This document shows, one piece after another, positions 51,467 to 58,935 of a stretch of DNA of 64,000 nt (position 1 is its first letter; each line of letters begins with the position of its first letter). Position numbers and translations under genes: made by a program. Under the pieces are notes generated by a model. The model was not told the DNA's origin and made no database searches. It worked only from the letters and a program-made list of their open reading frames with translations. This stretch comes from Cyclobacterium lianum. GTDB lineage: Bacteria; Bacteroidota; Bacteroidia; Cytophagales; Cyclobacteriaceae. Location: assembly GCF_900143075.1 (NCBI RefSeq), contig NZ_FRCY01000006.1, positions 270,939 through 334,938 of the forward strand, given 5' to 3'.

Positions 51467-51570
51467 TATCTTTGAACGAGTCAAGCATAAAGAAAACATT
51501 TTATCTTATCTTGCCTATCAAAACCTAACTCAACTACCGGTTTCTCTCATATACCGGTAGTTTTTTTTAT
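51467..51570 (+). ncRNA. candidate small RNA (promoter box plus terminator, no ORF)
   Basis: TATCTTTG (51467-51474) is an exact TAnnTTTG -7 box; about 60 bases later AACTACCGGT (51532-51541) and ACCGGTAGTT (51553-51562) form a 10-bp stem followed by eight T. A transcript of ~90 nt from ~51481 to ~51570 is predicted. No plausible small protein is encoded in it. The -33 element is unclear. The hairpin could alternatively be the terminator of the channel gene, 190 bp upstream. Confidence 0.4.
51532..51570 (+). terminator. intrinsic terminator
   Basis: Ten-base perfect stem with an 11-base loop and a T8 tract on the plus strand. It ends either the channel transcript or the predicted small RNA. 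The rest of the gap 51342-51736 shows nothing else convincing. Confidence 0.8.
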
Positions 51571-51736
51571 TGTATCACGGCAAATGATCCGGTATTCCGG
51601 TATAAATCCTGCCCCACCATCAAAACTGCTATTGAAGTTTCCCGTGTATTTTAACCTGCGCTGTCCGGGCAAACCGATAGGTTTTTCCACTGGCCCACTT
51701 TACCTAAAATACAAAACCACAGTACCCTGGTCCAAA

Positions 51737-53131
51737 TCAGGCTTTGGCAAATTTCCATGCTCCCTTTCTGAAAAACCATAGGGCGATCATGGCATGCAGA
51801 GAGTGACAAATCGCAATGCTGATAAAAATCCCTTTGGTTTCGAGTCCGTAGCTAATGGCCAGCACATAGGCCAGGGGAATTTCCAACAGCCAGAAGACAC
51901 CCACGTTGATGTAGGCTGGGGTTTTGGTATCGCCGGCACCATTAAAGGCCTGCACCATCACCATCCCTACCGCGTAAAAAATGTAGCCGAGAACCGTAAT
52001 CTTTAACCCTGTAGCTGCAATATCCCGGACACCCGCTTCGGCAGCGAAAAATCCGGCCAGATCATCGGCAAACAGTAGGTAAATCATCGTCACTGCCGCC
52101 AGAAAGATAAAATTGTACCGGGCCGTGAGAAAGGTGGATATTTCCGCTCGAAAGGCTTTGCCTGCACCCAGGTTCTGCCCTACCAGCGTAGCAGCAGCCG
52201 CAGAGAGGCCCCAGGCCGGCATCAGGCTGAACAACAATACCCTGAAGGCAATGGTATAGCCAGCCACTGCGACACTTCCAAATTCGGATGCAATTCTGGT
52301 CAGAATAATCCAGGCTGCCGAATCCACCAGAAACTGTCCCATACCTCCGGCAGAGATGTGTATGATTTTCCTGAGGGTCTCCCATCGAATCCTGAGGTTT
52401 TTTTGTTTGATCACCAAACGGTGCTTGCCATTTAGCAAATGGTACAATTGATAAACCACACCCAGGCTTCTTCCCAGGGTGGTGGCCCATGCTGCCCCTA
52501 CCAGACCGAATCCTTCGAATGATCCCCAACCAAAAATCAATAGCGGATCCAGGAGAATATTCAATCCATTGGATATCCACAAAGCCCTCATGGCAAGATG
52601 AGGTGAACCAGCCCCCCTGAAGATACCATTGATCAGAAATAGCAGCATGATGGCCATGTTGCCCAGAAAAATGATTTCGGTATAGGCCTTTCCCGTTTTC
52701 AATACCTCGTCTTCGGCTCCCATGACCGAGAGGATATCTCCGGCATAGATGTATCCTCCCGCTCCCAGCAGAATGGAGGCCACCATCCCTACAAAAAGCA
52801 ACTGAAATGCAACCGTTCCGGCCCGTTGAAATTTCTTCTCGCCGAATCTTCTCGCCACCATGGCCGTACCAGCCATACTGATCCCGACTCCCAATGAGTA
52901 AATGATGGTCAATACAGCCTCCGTAAGGCCCACAGTGGCTACCGCATGTTCTCCCAGCCGGCTTACAAAAAAAATATCGACTACCGCAAAAAGGGACTCC
53001 ATGATCATTTCCAGGATCATCGGCACTGCGAGCAGAATGATACCCGATTTGATCGGGATCCTCGTGTAATCCTGCTCATCTCCCCGAAGAGATTCGGATA
53101 ACAATTGCCAAAATTGAGTTCGCTTTTTCAT
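51737..53131 (-). CDS. MATE-family multidrug/metabolite exporter
   Basis: A 464-aa inner-membrane protein with about 12 hydrophobic helices in two similar halves, normal for MATE exporters that use Na+ or H+ gradients. Family features are P-M-I-L-E-M-I-M-E-S-L-F-A-V-V-D-I-F-F-V near the N-terminus, and G-A-A-W-A-T-T-L-G-R-S and G-A-G-D-T-K-T-P in the halves. The N-terminal ~30 residues are charged and cytoplasmic. Substrate is unknown. It is a single gene, in the same direction as the agmatinase-like gene but about 100 bp downstream of its stop. Confidence 0.92.
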   Translation of the reverse strand: MKKRTQFWQLLSESLRGDEQDYTRIPIKSGIILLAVPMILEMIMESLFAVVDIFFVSRLGEHAVATVGLTEAVLTIIYSLGVGISMAGTAMVARRFGEKKFQRAGTVAFQLLFVGMVASILLGAGGYIYAGDILSVMGAEDEVLKTGKAYTEIIFLGNMAIMLLFLINGIFRGAGSPHLAMRALWISNGLNILLDPLLIFGWGSFEGFGLVGAAWATTLGRSLGVVYQLYHLLNGKHRLVIKQKNLRIRWETLRKIIHISAGGMGQFLVDSAAWIILTRIASEFGSVAVAGYTIAFRVLLFSLMPAWGLSAAAATLVGQNLGAGKAFRAEISTFLTARYNFIFLAAVTMIYLLFADDLAGFFAAEAGVRDIAATGLKITVLGYIFYAVGMVMVQAFNGAGDTKTPAYINVGVFWLLEIPLAYVLAISYGLETKGIFISIAICHSLHAMIALWFFRKGAWKFAKA

Positions 53132-53233
53132 CAGGAAAAATCAAATGGCAAATATCGGAAAAATAGGGTTAATTGTGTGCCCACCCTATGTTAACTTTTC
53201 CAGACTTCTAAACTCTGGAAAAGTCATATCAAA

Positions 53234-54307
53234 TTATAGCCACTTCAACTTTCCCTGGGAGACGGCAGCCAGATTGACCAACCGGTACAACAGACGCGCA
53301 GCAACATTCGCATCCCAATCGCTTCCGTCCGGACCGGGAGCGACCTCCACCAGGTCAAAGCCAATAATTTTCCTGCCTGATAGCACCAGTTTTTTGAGCA
53401 AAAAATCCACCTGTTCAAAATCCAGTCCACCAGGCACGGGGGTACCGGTATGGGGACAAAGTGAAGGGTTCAATCCATCGATGTCTATAGTAAGGTATAC
53501 CTTATCGGGCAATTGGTCCAGGATATCCGCACATACAGAGGCCCAGGTACGCCCTTCGTACATTTCTGCCTTCAGGTATTTGTCGCTATACAGCCAGATG
53601 CGCTCGTCTGAGTGGATCAGGTCATATTCTTCTTCGCAATAGTCCCGGATGCCCACCTGCACAAGCGATGAGACCTGATGCAATTCAAGGAAATTGGCAG
53701 CAATGGACGCATGCGAATAGGTAAAGCCCTCGTAGGCCTGCCTGAGGTCGGCGTGTGCGTCGATCTGCAATATGCCGAAGGAAGTATGATGGGCTGCATT
53801 GGCCCTGATCGCCCCCAGGGGGCTGCTGTGGTCTCCACCCAGAAGTCCAAATAGCTTCCCTTTATCCAGGTACTGCTTTGCCTGCCGGTACACCCAATCA
53901 TTCATCTCTTCACAGGCCTTGTTGACGATATCGGGAACAGCTGCAAAGCGTTCTCCCTGGACATCTCCGGCACCTTCCTCGAGCCATTCTATGTAATTTC
54001 CAGCCAACAAGCGGTATTTGTTGTTGTCTGCCTGCAGATTTTCATCAATAGGCAACAGCGATACGCCAAGTTTCCAGGCATCTTTGATGTCCTCCTGAAA
54101 AAGGTCAACCTGCCGGGAGGCAGCCAGGATTGCTTCAGGGCCGCGGGCGGTGCCGGAGTGATAGGAGACTGTGACTTCCCAGGGGACTGGAAGGACGACT
54201 ACCTCACTTTCTTCAGTTGTGAAGGGAAGCCCAAACAGCTTTCCGGCGACACCAACCCCATTGGGGTCAAAAGTTGGATAAATTTGATTGACTTTCGAAT
54301 TACTCAT
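53234..54307 (-). CDS. agmatinase/arginase-family ureohydrolase
   Basis: A 357-aa enzyme from the ATG at 54307 (M-S-N-S-K-V-N-Q); the frame is open further up to 54418 but that part overlaps the sixA gene and reads unlike a protein. The binuclear Mn site is complete: G-G-D-H-S-S, Q-I-D-A-H-A-D-L-R and T-I-D-I-D-G-L, followed by P-H-T-G-T-P-V-P-G-G. Members hydrolyse agmatine, arginine, formimidoylglutamate or guanidino compounds. The longer N-terminus and the P-V-P-W-E-V-T-V-S-Y motif fit the agmatinase-like group common in Bacteroidota. No polyamine genes are adjacent, so the substrate is open. Confidence 0.9.
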   Translation of the reverse strand: MSNSKVNQIYPTFDPNGVGVAGKLFGLPFTTEESEVVVLPVPWEVTVSYHSGTARGPEAILAASRQVDLFQEDIKDAWKLGVSLLPIDENLQADNNKYRLLAGNYIEWLEEGAGDVQGERFAAVPDIVNKACEEMNDWVYRQAKQYLDKGKLFGLLGGDHSSPLGAIRANAAHHTSFGILQIDAHADLRQAYEGFTYSHASIAANFLELHQVSSLVQVGIRDYCEEEYDLIHSDERIWLYSDKYLKAEMYEGRTWASVCADILDQLPDKVYLTIDIDGLNPSLCPHTGTPVPGGLDFEQVDFLLKKLVLSGRKIIGFDLVEVAPGPDGSDWDANVAARLLYRLVNLAAVSQGKLKWL

Positions 54308-54353
54308 GATGATAACCTGGGGTTTTAAACGAATTGCATGGTGTAGTATTGGC

Positions 54354-54830
54354 TTATTGAAGAATTTCTTCCAGACTGCCGGTATTTTTTGACACCGTAT
54401 TCCATTCCAAATCCTCAAAATGCAGGCGTGCTATCATACCAGGTGAAAACATCAGGTGTCCCTCTCCTGTTAGATAGGCAGCGAGCATGCTGATGGCTGG
54501 GTTATGTCCTACCAGCAAAACCTGATTTGTTTCCGGTGAAATATCGTTGATCAGCTCAAGGAGTGTATCCCTGCTGGCGCGGTAAATGGAAGGTACTCCG
54601 ACACTGTTGCCTGGATGCAGGTGTCTGCCGAGTATTCGGGCAGTCATCTGGCAACGCCTCGCGGGGCTGTAAAGGAGCAATTCACATTGCTGCCCGTTGA
54701 TGGCCATCAACCGGCCGAGCCTTTCTACCTGCTGCATTCCTGCGGCTGTGAGGCTACGATCAGCATCAACGGCCGCAATGTCAGGAGATACAGCTTCACC
54801 GTGACGGGCAAGTAAAAGTTCCTTGTGCAT
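54354..54830 (-). CDS. sixA: SixA-type phosphohistidine phosphatase
   Basis: A 158-aa histidine phosphatase; the start chosen is the ATG at 54830 (M-H-K-E-L-L-L-A-R-H-G-E-A) because the longer frame upstream is AT-rich filler. R-H-G-E-A gives the catalytic His, L-Y-S-P-A-R-R-C-Q-M-T-A the second Arg region, and V-G-H-N-P-A-I the second His. SixA dephosphorylates phospho-histidine in histidine-containing phosphotransfer proteins or the nitrogen-type PTS protein. It lies 46 bp before the agmatinase-like start, probably co-transcribed, and is divergent from topA. Confidence 0.88.
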   Translation of the reverse strand: MHKELLLARHGEAVSPDIAAVDADRSLTAAGMQQVERLGRLMAINGQQCELLLYSPARRCQMTARILGRHLHPGNSVGVPSIYRASRDTLLELINDISPETNQVLLVGHNPAISMLAAYLTGEGHLMFSPGMIARLHFEDLEWNTVSKNTGSLEEILQ

Positions 54831-54999
54831 AAACCAAAATTCATATCTGAAATGAAAATTAAATATCCTGATTTTATACCGGCAATAAAAATTGCTTGGG
54901 TTGAATATTTGGAAGAGAATTATATGACATCTATTTTTAGGCCAAAATAAGGGGATAATTCCTCGGCCCCACATATTTTTATTTCAAAACAAGCAAACC

Positions 55000-57345
55000 A
55001 TGCCAAAGAATTTAGTCATTGTCGAGTCACCCGCAAAAGCCAAAACCATAGAAGGTTACCTGGGAAAAGACTATAAGGTCACTTCCAGCTACGGGCACGT
55101 GCGGGACCTTCCCAAGGGAGAAAATGCCATCGACATAAAAAATAAATTCAAACCCACCTATGAGGTCAGCCCGGATAAAAAGGAGGTTATCCGGGAATTA
55201 AAAAAACTGGTCAAAGAGGCGGAAACCATTTTCCTGGCAAGTGACGATGACCGGGAGGGAGAAGCCATTTCCTGGCACCTAAAAGAAGTGCTTGGCTTAA
55301 CGGATGAAAATACCAAACGCATTGTGTTTCGTGAGATCACCAAAACTGCTATTACCAAGGCCCTGGAATCCCCCAGGAAAATAGATCTGGACCTGGTCAA
55401 CGCCCAACAGGCAAGGCGAATTTTAGATCGCCTGGTGGGCTTCGAATTGTCCCCGGTGCTGTGGAAAAAAATCAAGGCCGGTCTTTCGGCCGGCAGGGTG
55501 CAGTCCGTCGCGGTCCGCTTTATAGTGGACAGAGAAAGAGAGATAGAGAAATTCAAACCCAGTTCCTCCTTCAAGATCACCGCCCTTTTTGATGTGGAAG
55601 GCAAGCAACTTCAAGCCGAACTGCCGAAAAAATTTGAAACCAGGGAGGAGGCCGAAAACTTTCTGAAAAATTGTCTCCAGGCGGAATTTTCCATCAAATC
55701 CCTGGAAACCAAACCGGCAAAGAAAAGCCCGGCTGCTCCATTTACTACCTCCACCCTGCAGCAGGAAGCGAGCCGCAAGTTGTATTTTTCTGTAGCCCAG
55801 ACGATGAGTATAGCGCAGAAACTATACGAATCCGGCAGGATCACCTACATGCGAACCGACAGTGTGAATCTGTCGGAAGACGCCCTGAAAGGCGCGGAGA
55901 AGGAGATCAAAAATGCTTTTGGCAATGACTATCACCAGAAACGAAAATACACCTCCAAGTCTGAGGGTGCACAGGAGGCACATGAAGCCATTCGCCCGAC
56001 CGATTTTTCGGTTACCGAAGCCGGTAACGACCGGAATGAACAGCGCCTGTACGAACTCATCTGGAAGCGTGCCATTGCTTCTCAAATGGCAGATGCTCAA
56101 CTGGAAAAAACCAATGTTTCCATAGCCATTTCAAATGCAGATCAAACGCTCAGTGCCAGTGGGGAAGTGATCAAATTTCAGGGCTTCCTGAAAGTCTATC
56201 TGGAAAGTACCGATGAGGACGAAGAAGAAGAGACTACCACTAAAGGACTGCTTCCTCCCCTGAAAAAAGGCCAGGTACTGGACCTTACAGAAATGAAAGG
56301 CAGGCAATCCTTTACCCGGCCGGCACCCCGATACACAGAAGCATCGCTGGTGAAAAAACTGGAGGAAATGGGCATCGGTCGTCCTTCTACCTATGCTCCT
56401 ACTATTTCTACGATACAGAAACGAAACTACGTACTAAAGGAATCCAGAGAGGGTAGTCCGAGGAAGTATACAGAGATGCTTATCCGCAAAGGAAAATTTG
56501 AGGAGGCGGAAAAGACAGAAACCACCGGAACAGAGAAAAACAAACTCTTTCCGACCAATATTGCTATGGTTGTCAATGATTTTCTCGTAGAACACTTTCC
56601 CAATGTCATCGATTTTTCTTTTACAGCCAAGGTGGAAAAAGAATTTGACCACATTGCTCAGGGAGGGCAGCTCTGGGAGGAAATGATCGAAAACTTCTAC
56701 GGCGCCTTCCATTCCAAGGTAGAGCAAACTGAAAATATCAAGCGCACAGATGTAAACAGCTCAAGGGAGCTGGGGGAAGACCCCAAAACGGGCAAAAAAG
56801 TCATCGCAAGGCTGGGGAAATTTGGCCCACTGGTACAGATCGGGGAGCAAGAGGACGAGGAAAAGCAATTTGCCAGCCTTCGGAAGGGCCAATTTATAGA
56901 AAGTATCAGCCTGGAAGAGGCGCTGGAACTTTTCAAATTGCCACGGGATGTGGGGTATTTTGAGGACAAGAAAATTGTGGCTGCCATAGGCAGGTTTGGA
57001 CCTTATATCCGGCATGATGGCAAATTTGTATCCCTGGGCAAGGAGTATGACCCGCATTCCGTCAACGAGGAAGAGGCCATAGCACTGATCAAGGCAAAAA
57101 GGGAAGCAGACGCCAAAAAGCACATCAAATCCTTTAATGAGGATCCGGAGGTGCAGGTACTAATGGGCCGCTGGGGACCCTACATCAAAAAAGGCCGCAA
57201 CAACTATAAAATACCCAAAGACAAGGAAGCAGAAAAACTCACCTTTGCCGAGATCACGGAGATCATAGAGAGCCAGGGAGATGGTAAAAAGGGTAAGGCA
57301 AAGCCAAAAAAGACTGCGGCGGGGAAAAAGAAGGCGAAGAAGTAA
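55000..57345 (+). CDS. topA: DNA topoisomerase I
   Basis: A 781-aa type IA topoisomerase, which relaxes negative supercoils. The TOPRIM domain starts V-I-V-E-S-P-A-K-A-K-T-I and contains the acidic D-D-D-R-E-G-E-A-I. The active Tyr283 is in G-R-I-T-Y-M-R-T-D-S. The C-terminus has no zinc fingers but three glycine-rich repeats (G-K-F-G-P-L-V-Q-I, G-R-F-G-P-Y-I-R-H, G-R-W-G-P-Y-I-K-K) and a Lys-rich tail K-K-G-K-A-K-P-K-K, the layout usual in Bacteroidota. Start ATG follows an A-rich leader. The essential chromosomal gene argues that this window is core chromosome, not a plasmid. Confidence 0.98.
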   Translation: MPKNLVIVESPAKAKTIEGYLGKDYKVTSSYGHVRDLPKGENAIDIKNKFKPTYEVSPDKKEVIRELKKLVKEAETIFLASDDDREGEAISWHLKEVLGLTDENTKRIVFREITKTAITKALESPRKIDLDLVNAQQARRILDRLVGFELSPVLWKKIKAGLSAGRVQSVAVRFIVDREREIEKFKPSSSFKITALFDVEGKQLQAELPKKFETREEAENFLKNCLQAEFSIKSLETKPAKKSPAAPFTTSTLQQEASRKLYFSVAQTMSIAQKLYESGRITYMRTDSVNLSEDALKGAEKEIKNAFGNDYHQKRKYTSKSEGAQEAHEAIRPTDFSVTEAGNDRNEQRLYELIWKRAIASQMADAQLEKTNVSIAISNADQTLSASGEVIKFQGFLKVYLESTDEDEEEETTTKGLLPPLKKGQVLDLTEMKGRQSFTRPAPRYTEASLVKKLEEMGIGRPSTYAPTISTIQKRNYVLKESREGSPRKYTEMLIRKGKFEEAEKTETTGTEKNKLFPTNIAMVVNDFLVEHFPNVIDFSFTAKVEKEFDHIAQGGQLWEEMIENFYGAFHSKVEQTENIKRTDVNSSRELGEDPKTGKKVIARLGKFGPLVQIGEQEDEEKQFASLRKGQFIESISLEEALELFKLPRDVGYFEDKKIVAAIGRFGPYIRHDGKFVSLGKEYDPHSVNEEEAIALIKAKREADAKKHIKSFNEDPEVQVLMGRWGPYIKKGRNNYKIPKDKEAEKLTFAEITEIIESQGDGKKGKAKPKKTAAGKKKAKK

Positions 57346-57358
57346 GAAAATCAACAGC

Positions 57359-57380
57359 GGGAACAAACGCGCCTGTTCCC
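57359..57380 (+). terminator. weak hairpin after topA
   Basis: GGGAACA (57359-57365) pairs with TGTTCCC (57374-57380), 14 bp after the topA stop. No T-run follows, so it is a weak candidate. Confidence 0.35.
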
Positions 57381-57460
57381 GGCTGAATACAATTTGCCAG
57401 CAATTCCGGAAATCAAAAGATGTGAGCCAATAAAAAATCTTCCTCCCTGCCGTCAATACA

Positions 57461-57495
57461 AAAGACTGCGGGGATTGATTTTTTCCGCAGTCTTT
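57461..57495 (-). terminator. intrinsic terminator of the ThuA gene, possibly bidirectional
   Basis: AAAGACTGCGG (57461-57471) and CCGCAGTCTTT (57485-57495) form an 11-bp stem. Read on the minus strand it comes 25 bp after the ThuA gene stop and is followed by TTTTGTATT. It may also stop topA read-through. Confidence 0.65.
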
Positions 57496-57520
57496 CGCAT
57501 TGTCTTATTCAATCTCAAAT

Positions 57521-58447
57521 CTATTCTGGCTTGATTCCCTCCATAGTACTGTCATCGGCCTTCAAATCTCCGGCGACGTACTGCAGGCCATCCAGGAAAA
57601 ACTGCAGCAGCTCAGGCTGATCCATGCTCTGCGCGTTGTGTGAGGGGGAGCTGTAAAATACCCGGCCTTTTCCATGCTTTTTGATCCAGGCTACGTAGAT
57701 GGTATTGTTATCGACTTCCTTTCTTTTACCTTCGATTTTGTCGGCTTCTATGTACAAGAGCGGACGGAAATTGTAATCGAAATAGGCATTTTTGAAGAAA
57801 TAAGGTTCGTCCACATGGGTAAAACCCTTGCCGTCAAATGCCTGCACCAGGGGGTGCGAGGGATCTACCTCCTTCAGATGCATCTCCTGTTGCCTGGGAT
57901 GGTAATCAAAGCTACCGCCTACCATAGCACTGAATTTCTCAGAATTGTTTTGCACTGTGATGGCACCATGCATGATCATCAAACCACCGCCCTTGGCCAC
58001 ATATTCCATCAGGTTCTCCTCATACATGGCCGACAATTCCGCGATTTTTGCTTCTCCCAGGCTGCTGTTCTGCCTGAGTAGGTCAGCAAACAGATCCCGG
58101 TCCGGGCCTGAAGGATTGGAATTGTTCAGTATGATTGCGTCATACTGCTTTAAATGCTTTGCATCAAAGCTATCTATATCCCGGGAAATGGTAATGTCAA
58201 AGGCTCCTGTCTTCTTGGCCAGTATTTTCAACATTTCATTGTTGTGGGGGATGATCCAATGGTAAAATCCGGTATGTTGGGAAAAAACCAGGACCTTTCT
58301 TAGGGGAGCATCCACCCTGGTGTCTGCAGGTGCTAGCGATTCAATTTTCTCCAGCCATTCCTCGCTGACAGGAAAATCCTTCATGCTTTGGGCAAAAGTG
58401 CTGCACGACAAACAAATGATCACTAGGGTGTAAATTACTTTTTTCAT
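57521..58447 (-). CDS. exported ThuA-domain protein
   Basis: A 308-aa protein from the ATG at 58447 (M-K-K-V-I-Y-T-L-V-I-I-C-L-S-C-S-T-F-A-Q), a clear signal peptide; the longer open frame upstream is not signal-like. The ThuA/class I glutamine-amidotransferase-like fold shows V-L-V-F-S-Q-H-T-G-F-Y-H-W-I, Y-D-A-I-I-L-N-N-S-N-P, G-G-G-L-M-I-M-H-G-A, and F-T-H-V-D-E-P-Y. There is no catalytic Cys at the usual place (M-H-G-A), as in other ThuA proteins. In Bacteroidota these proteins occur with sugar dehydrogenases and glycan loci; a sugar-related role is inferred only from that. Confidence 0.87.
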   Translation of the reverse strand: MKKVIYTLVIICLSCSTFAQSMKDFPVSEEWLEKIESLAPADTRVDAPLRKVLVFSQHTGFYHWIIPHNNEMLKILAKKTGAFDITISRDIDSFDAKHLKQYDAIILNNSNPSGPDRDLFADLLRQNSSLGEAKIAELSAMYEENLMEYVAKGGGLMIMHGAITVQNNSEKFSAMVGGSFDYHPRQQEMHLKEVDPSHPLVQAFDGKGFTHVDEPYFFKNAYFDYNFRPLLYIEADKIEGKRKEVDNNTIYVAWIKKHGKGRVFYSSPSHNAQSMDQPELLQFFLDGLQYVAGDLKADDSTMEGIKPE

Positions 58448-58935
58448 TATTGTTTTGTAGAAGATAATAAAATTAATAACCGATCCCCAAGGCCAAAAGG
58501 AGGACATACAGTTCGCCATTACCGGGATTTGATATGAGCTGCTTCAGGTACTCCGGGATTTATCCGGGTTGAATATAGGGCAAAAAGTTGATCGTTCCAA
58601 CGCATTATCCAGCTCGCCGGTAAAATCAACTATTACCGGAAAAATTGTCAAAATTAACTATTTTCTCAGGCAAGGTATCAGATGCATGACCAGCCATCCA
58701 AATAGTAGCTACTCCACTTGCGAAAAAAAACAAATTTTTTCCATTCTTGCCCCTTTGAATCAAGTGATTTATCTGTATTGTAGAAGCACTGGCTATTGAT
58801 AGTCATGCACAATTTTTAGGGAAAATAATTTACCATAGAAAAAATCAATCTGGATTTAGTCTAAATCATTTTTTCTTTTCTGAAGCATGTTGCAAATTTG
58901 CTATTATTTTAAATCAATCTAAATAAAACTCTGTG
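58448..58935. other. regulatory region between ThuA and siderophore-receptor genes
   Basis: About 490 bp between divergent genes. It contains a small hairpin CCGGTAA/TTACCGG near 58617-58639 and repeated CCGGGATTT phrases around 58520-58570. Nearest the receptor gene are a palindrome at 58854-58866 and two copies of an ATCAATCT phrase. No protein-coding evidence. Confidence 0.5.
58854..58866. promoter_or_regulatory. candidate metal-regulator operator before the siderophore receptor
   Basis: ATTTAGTCTAAAT is a perfect 6-1-6 palindrome 70 bp before the receptor start. AAATCAATCT precedes it (58843-58852) and recurs at 58911-58920. Size, symmetry and position suit a Fur- or DtxR-type iron repressor site, but it is not an exact consensus of either. 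Confidence 0.4.
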
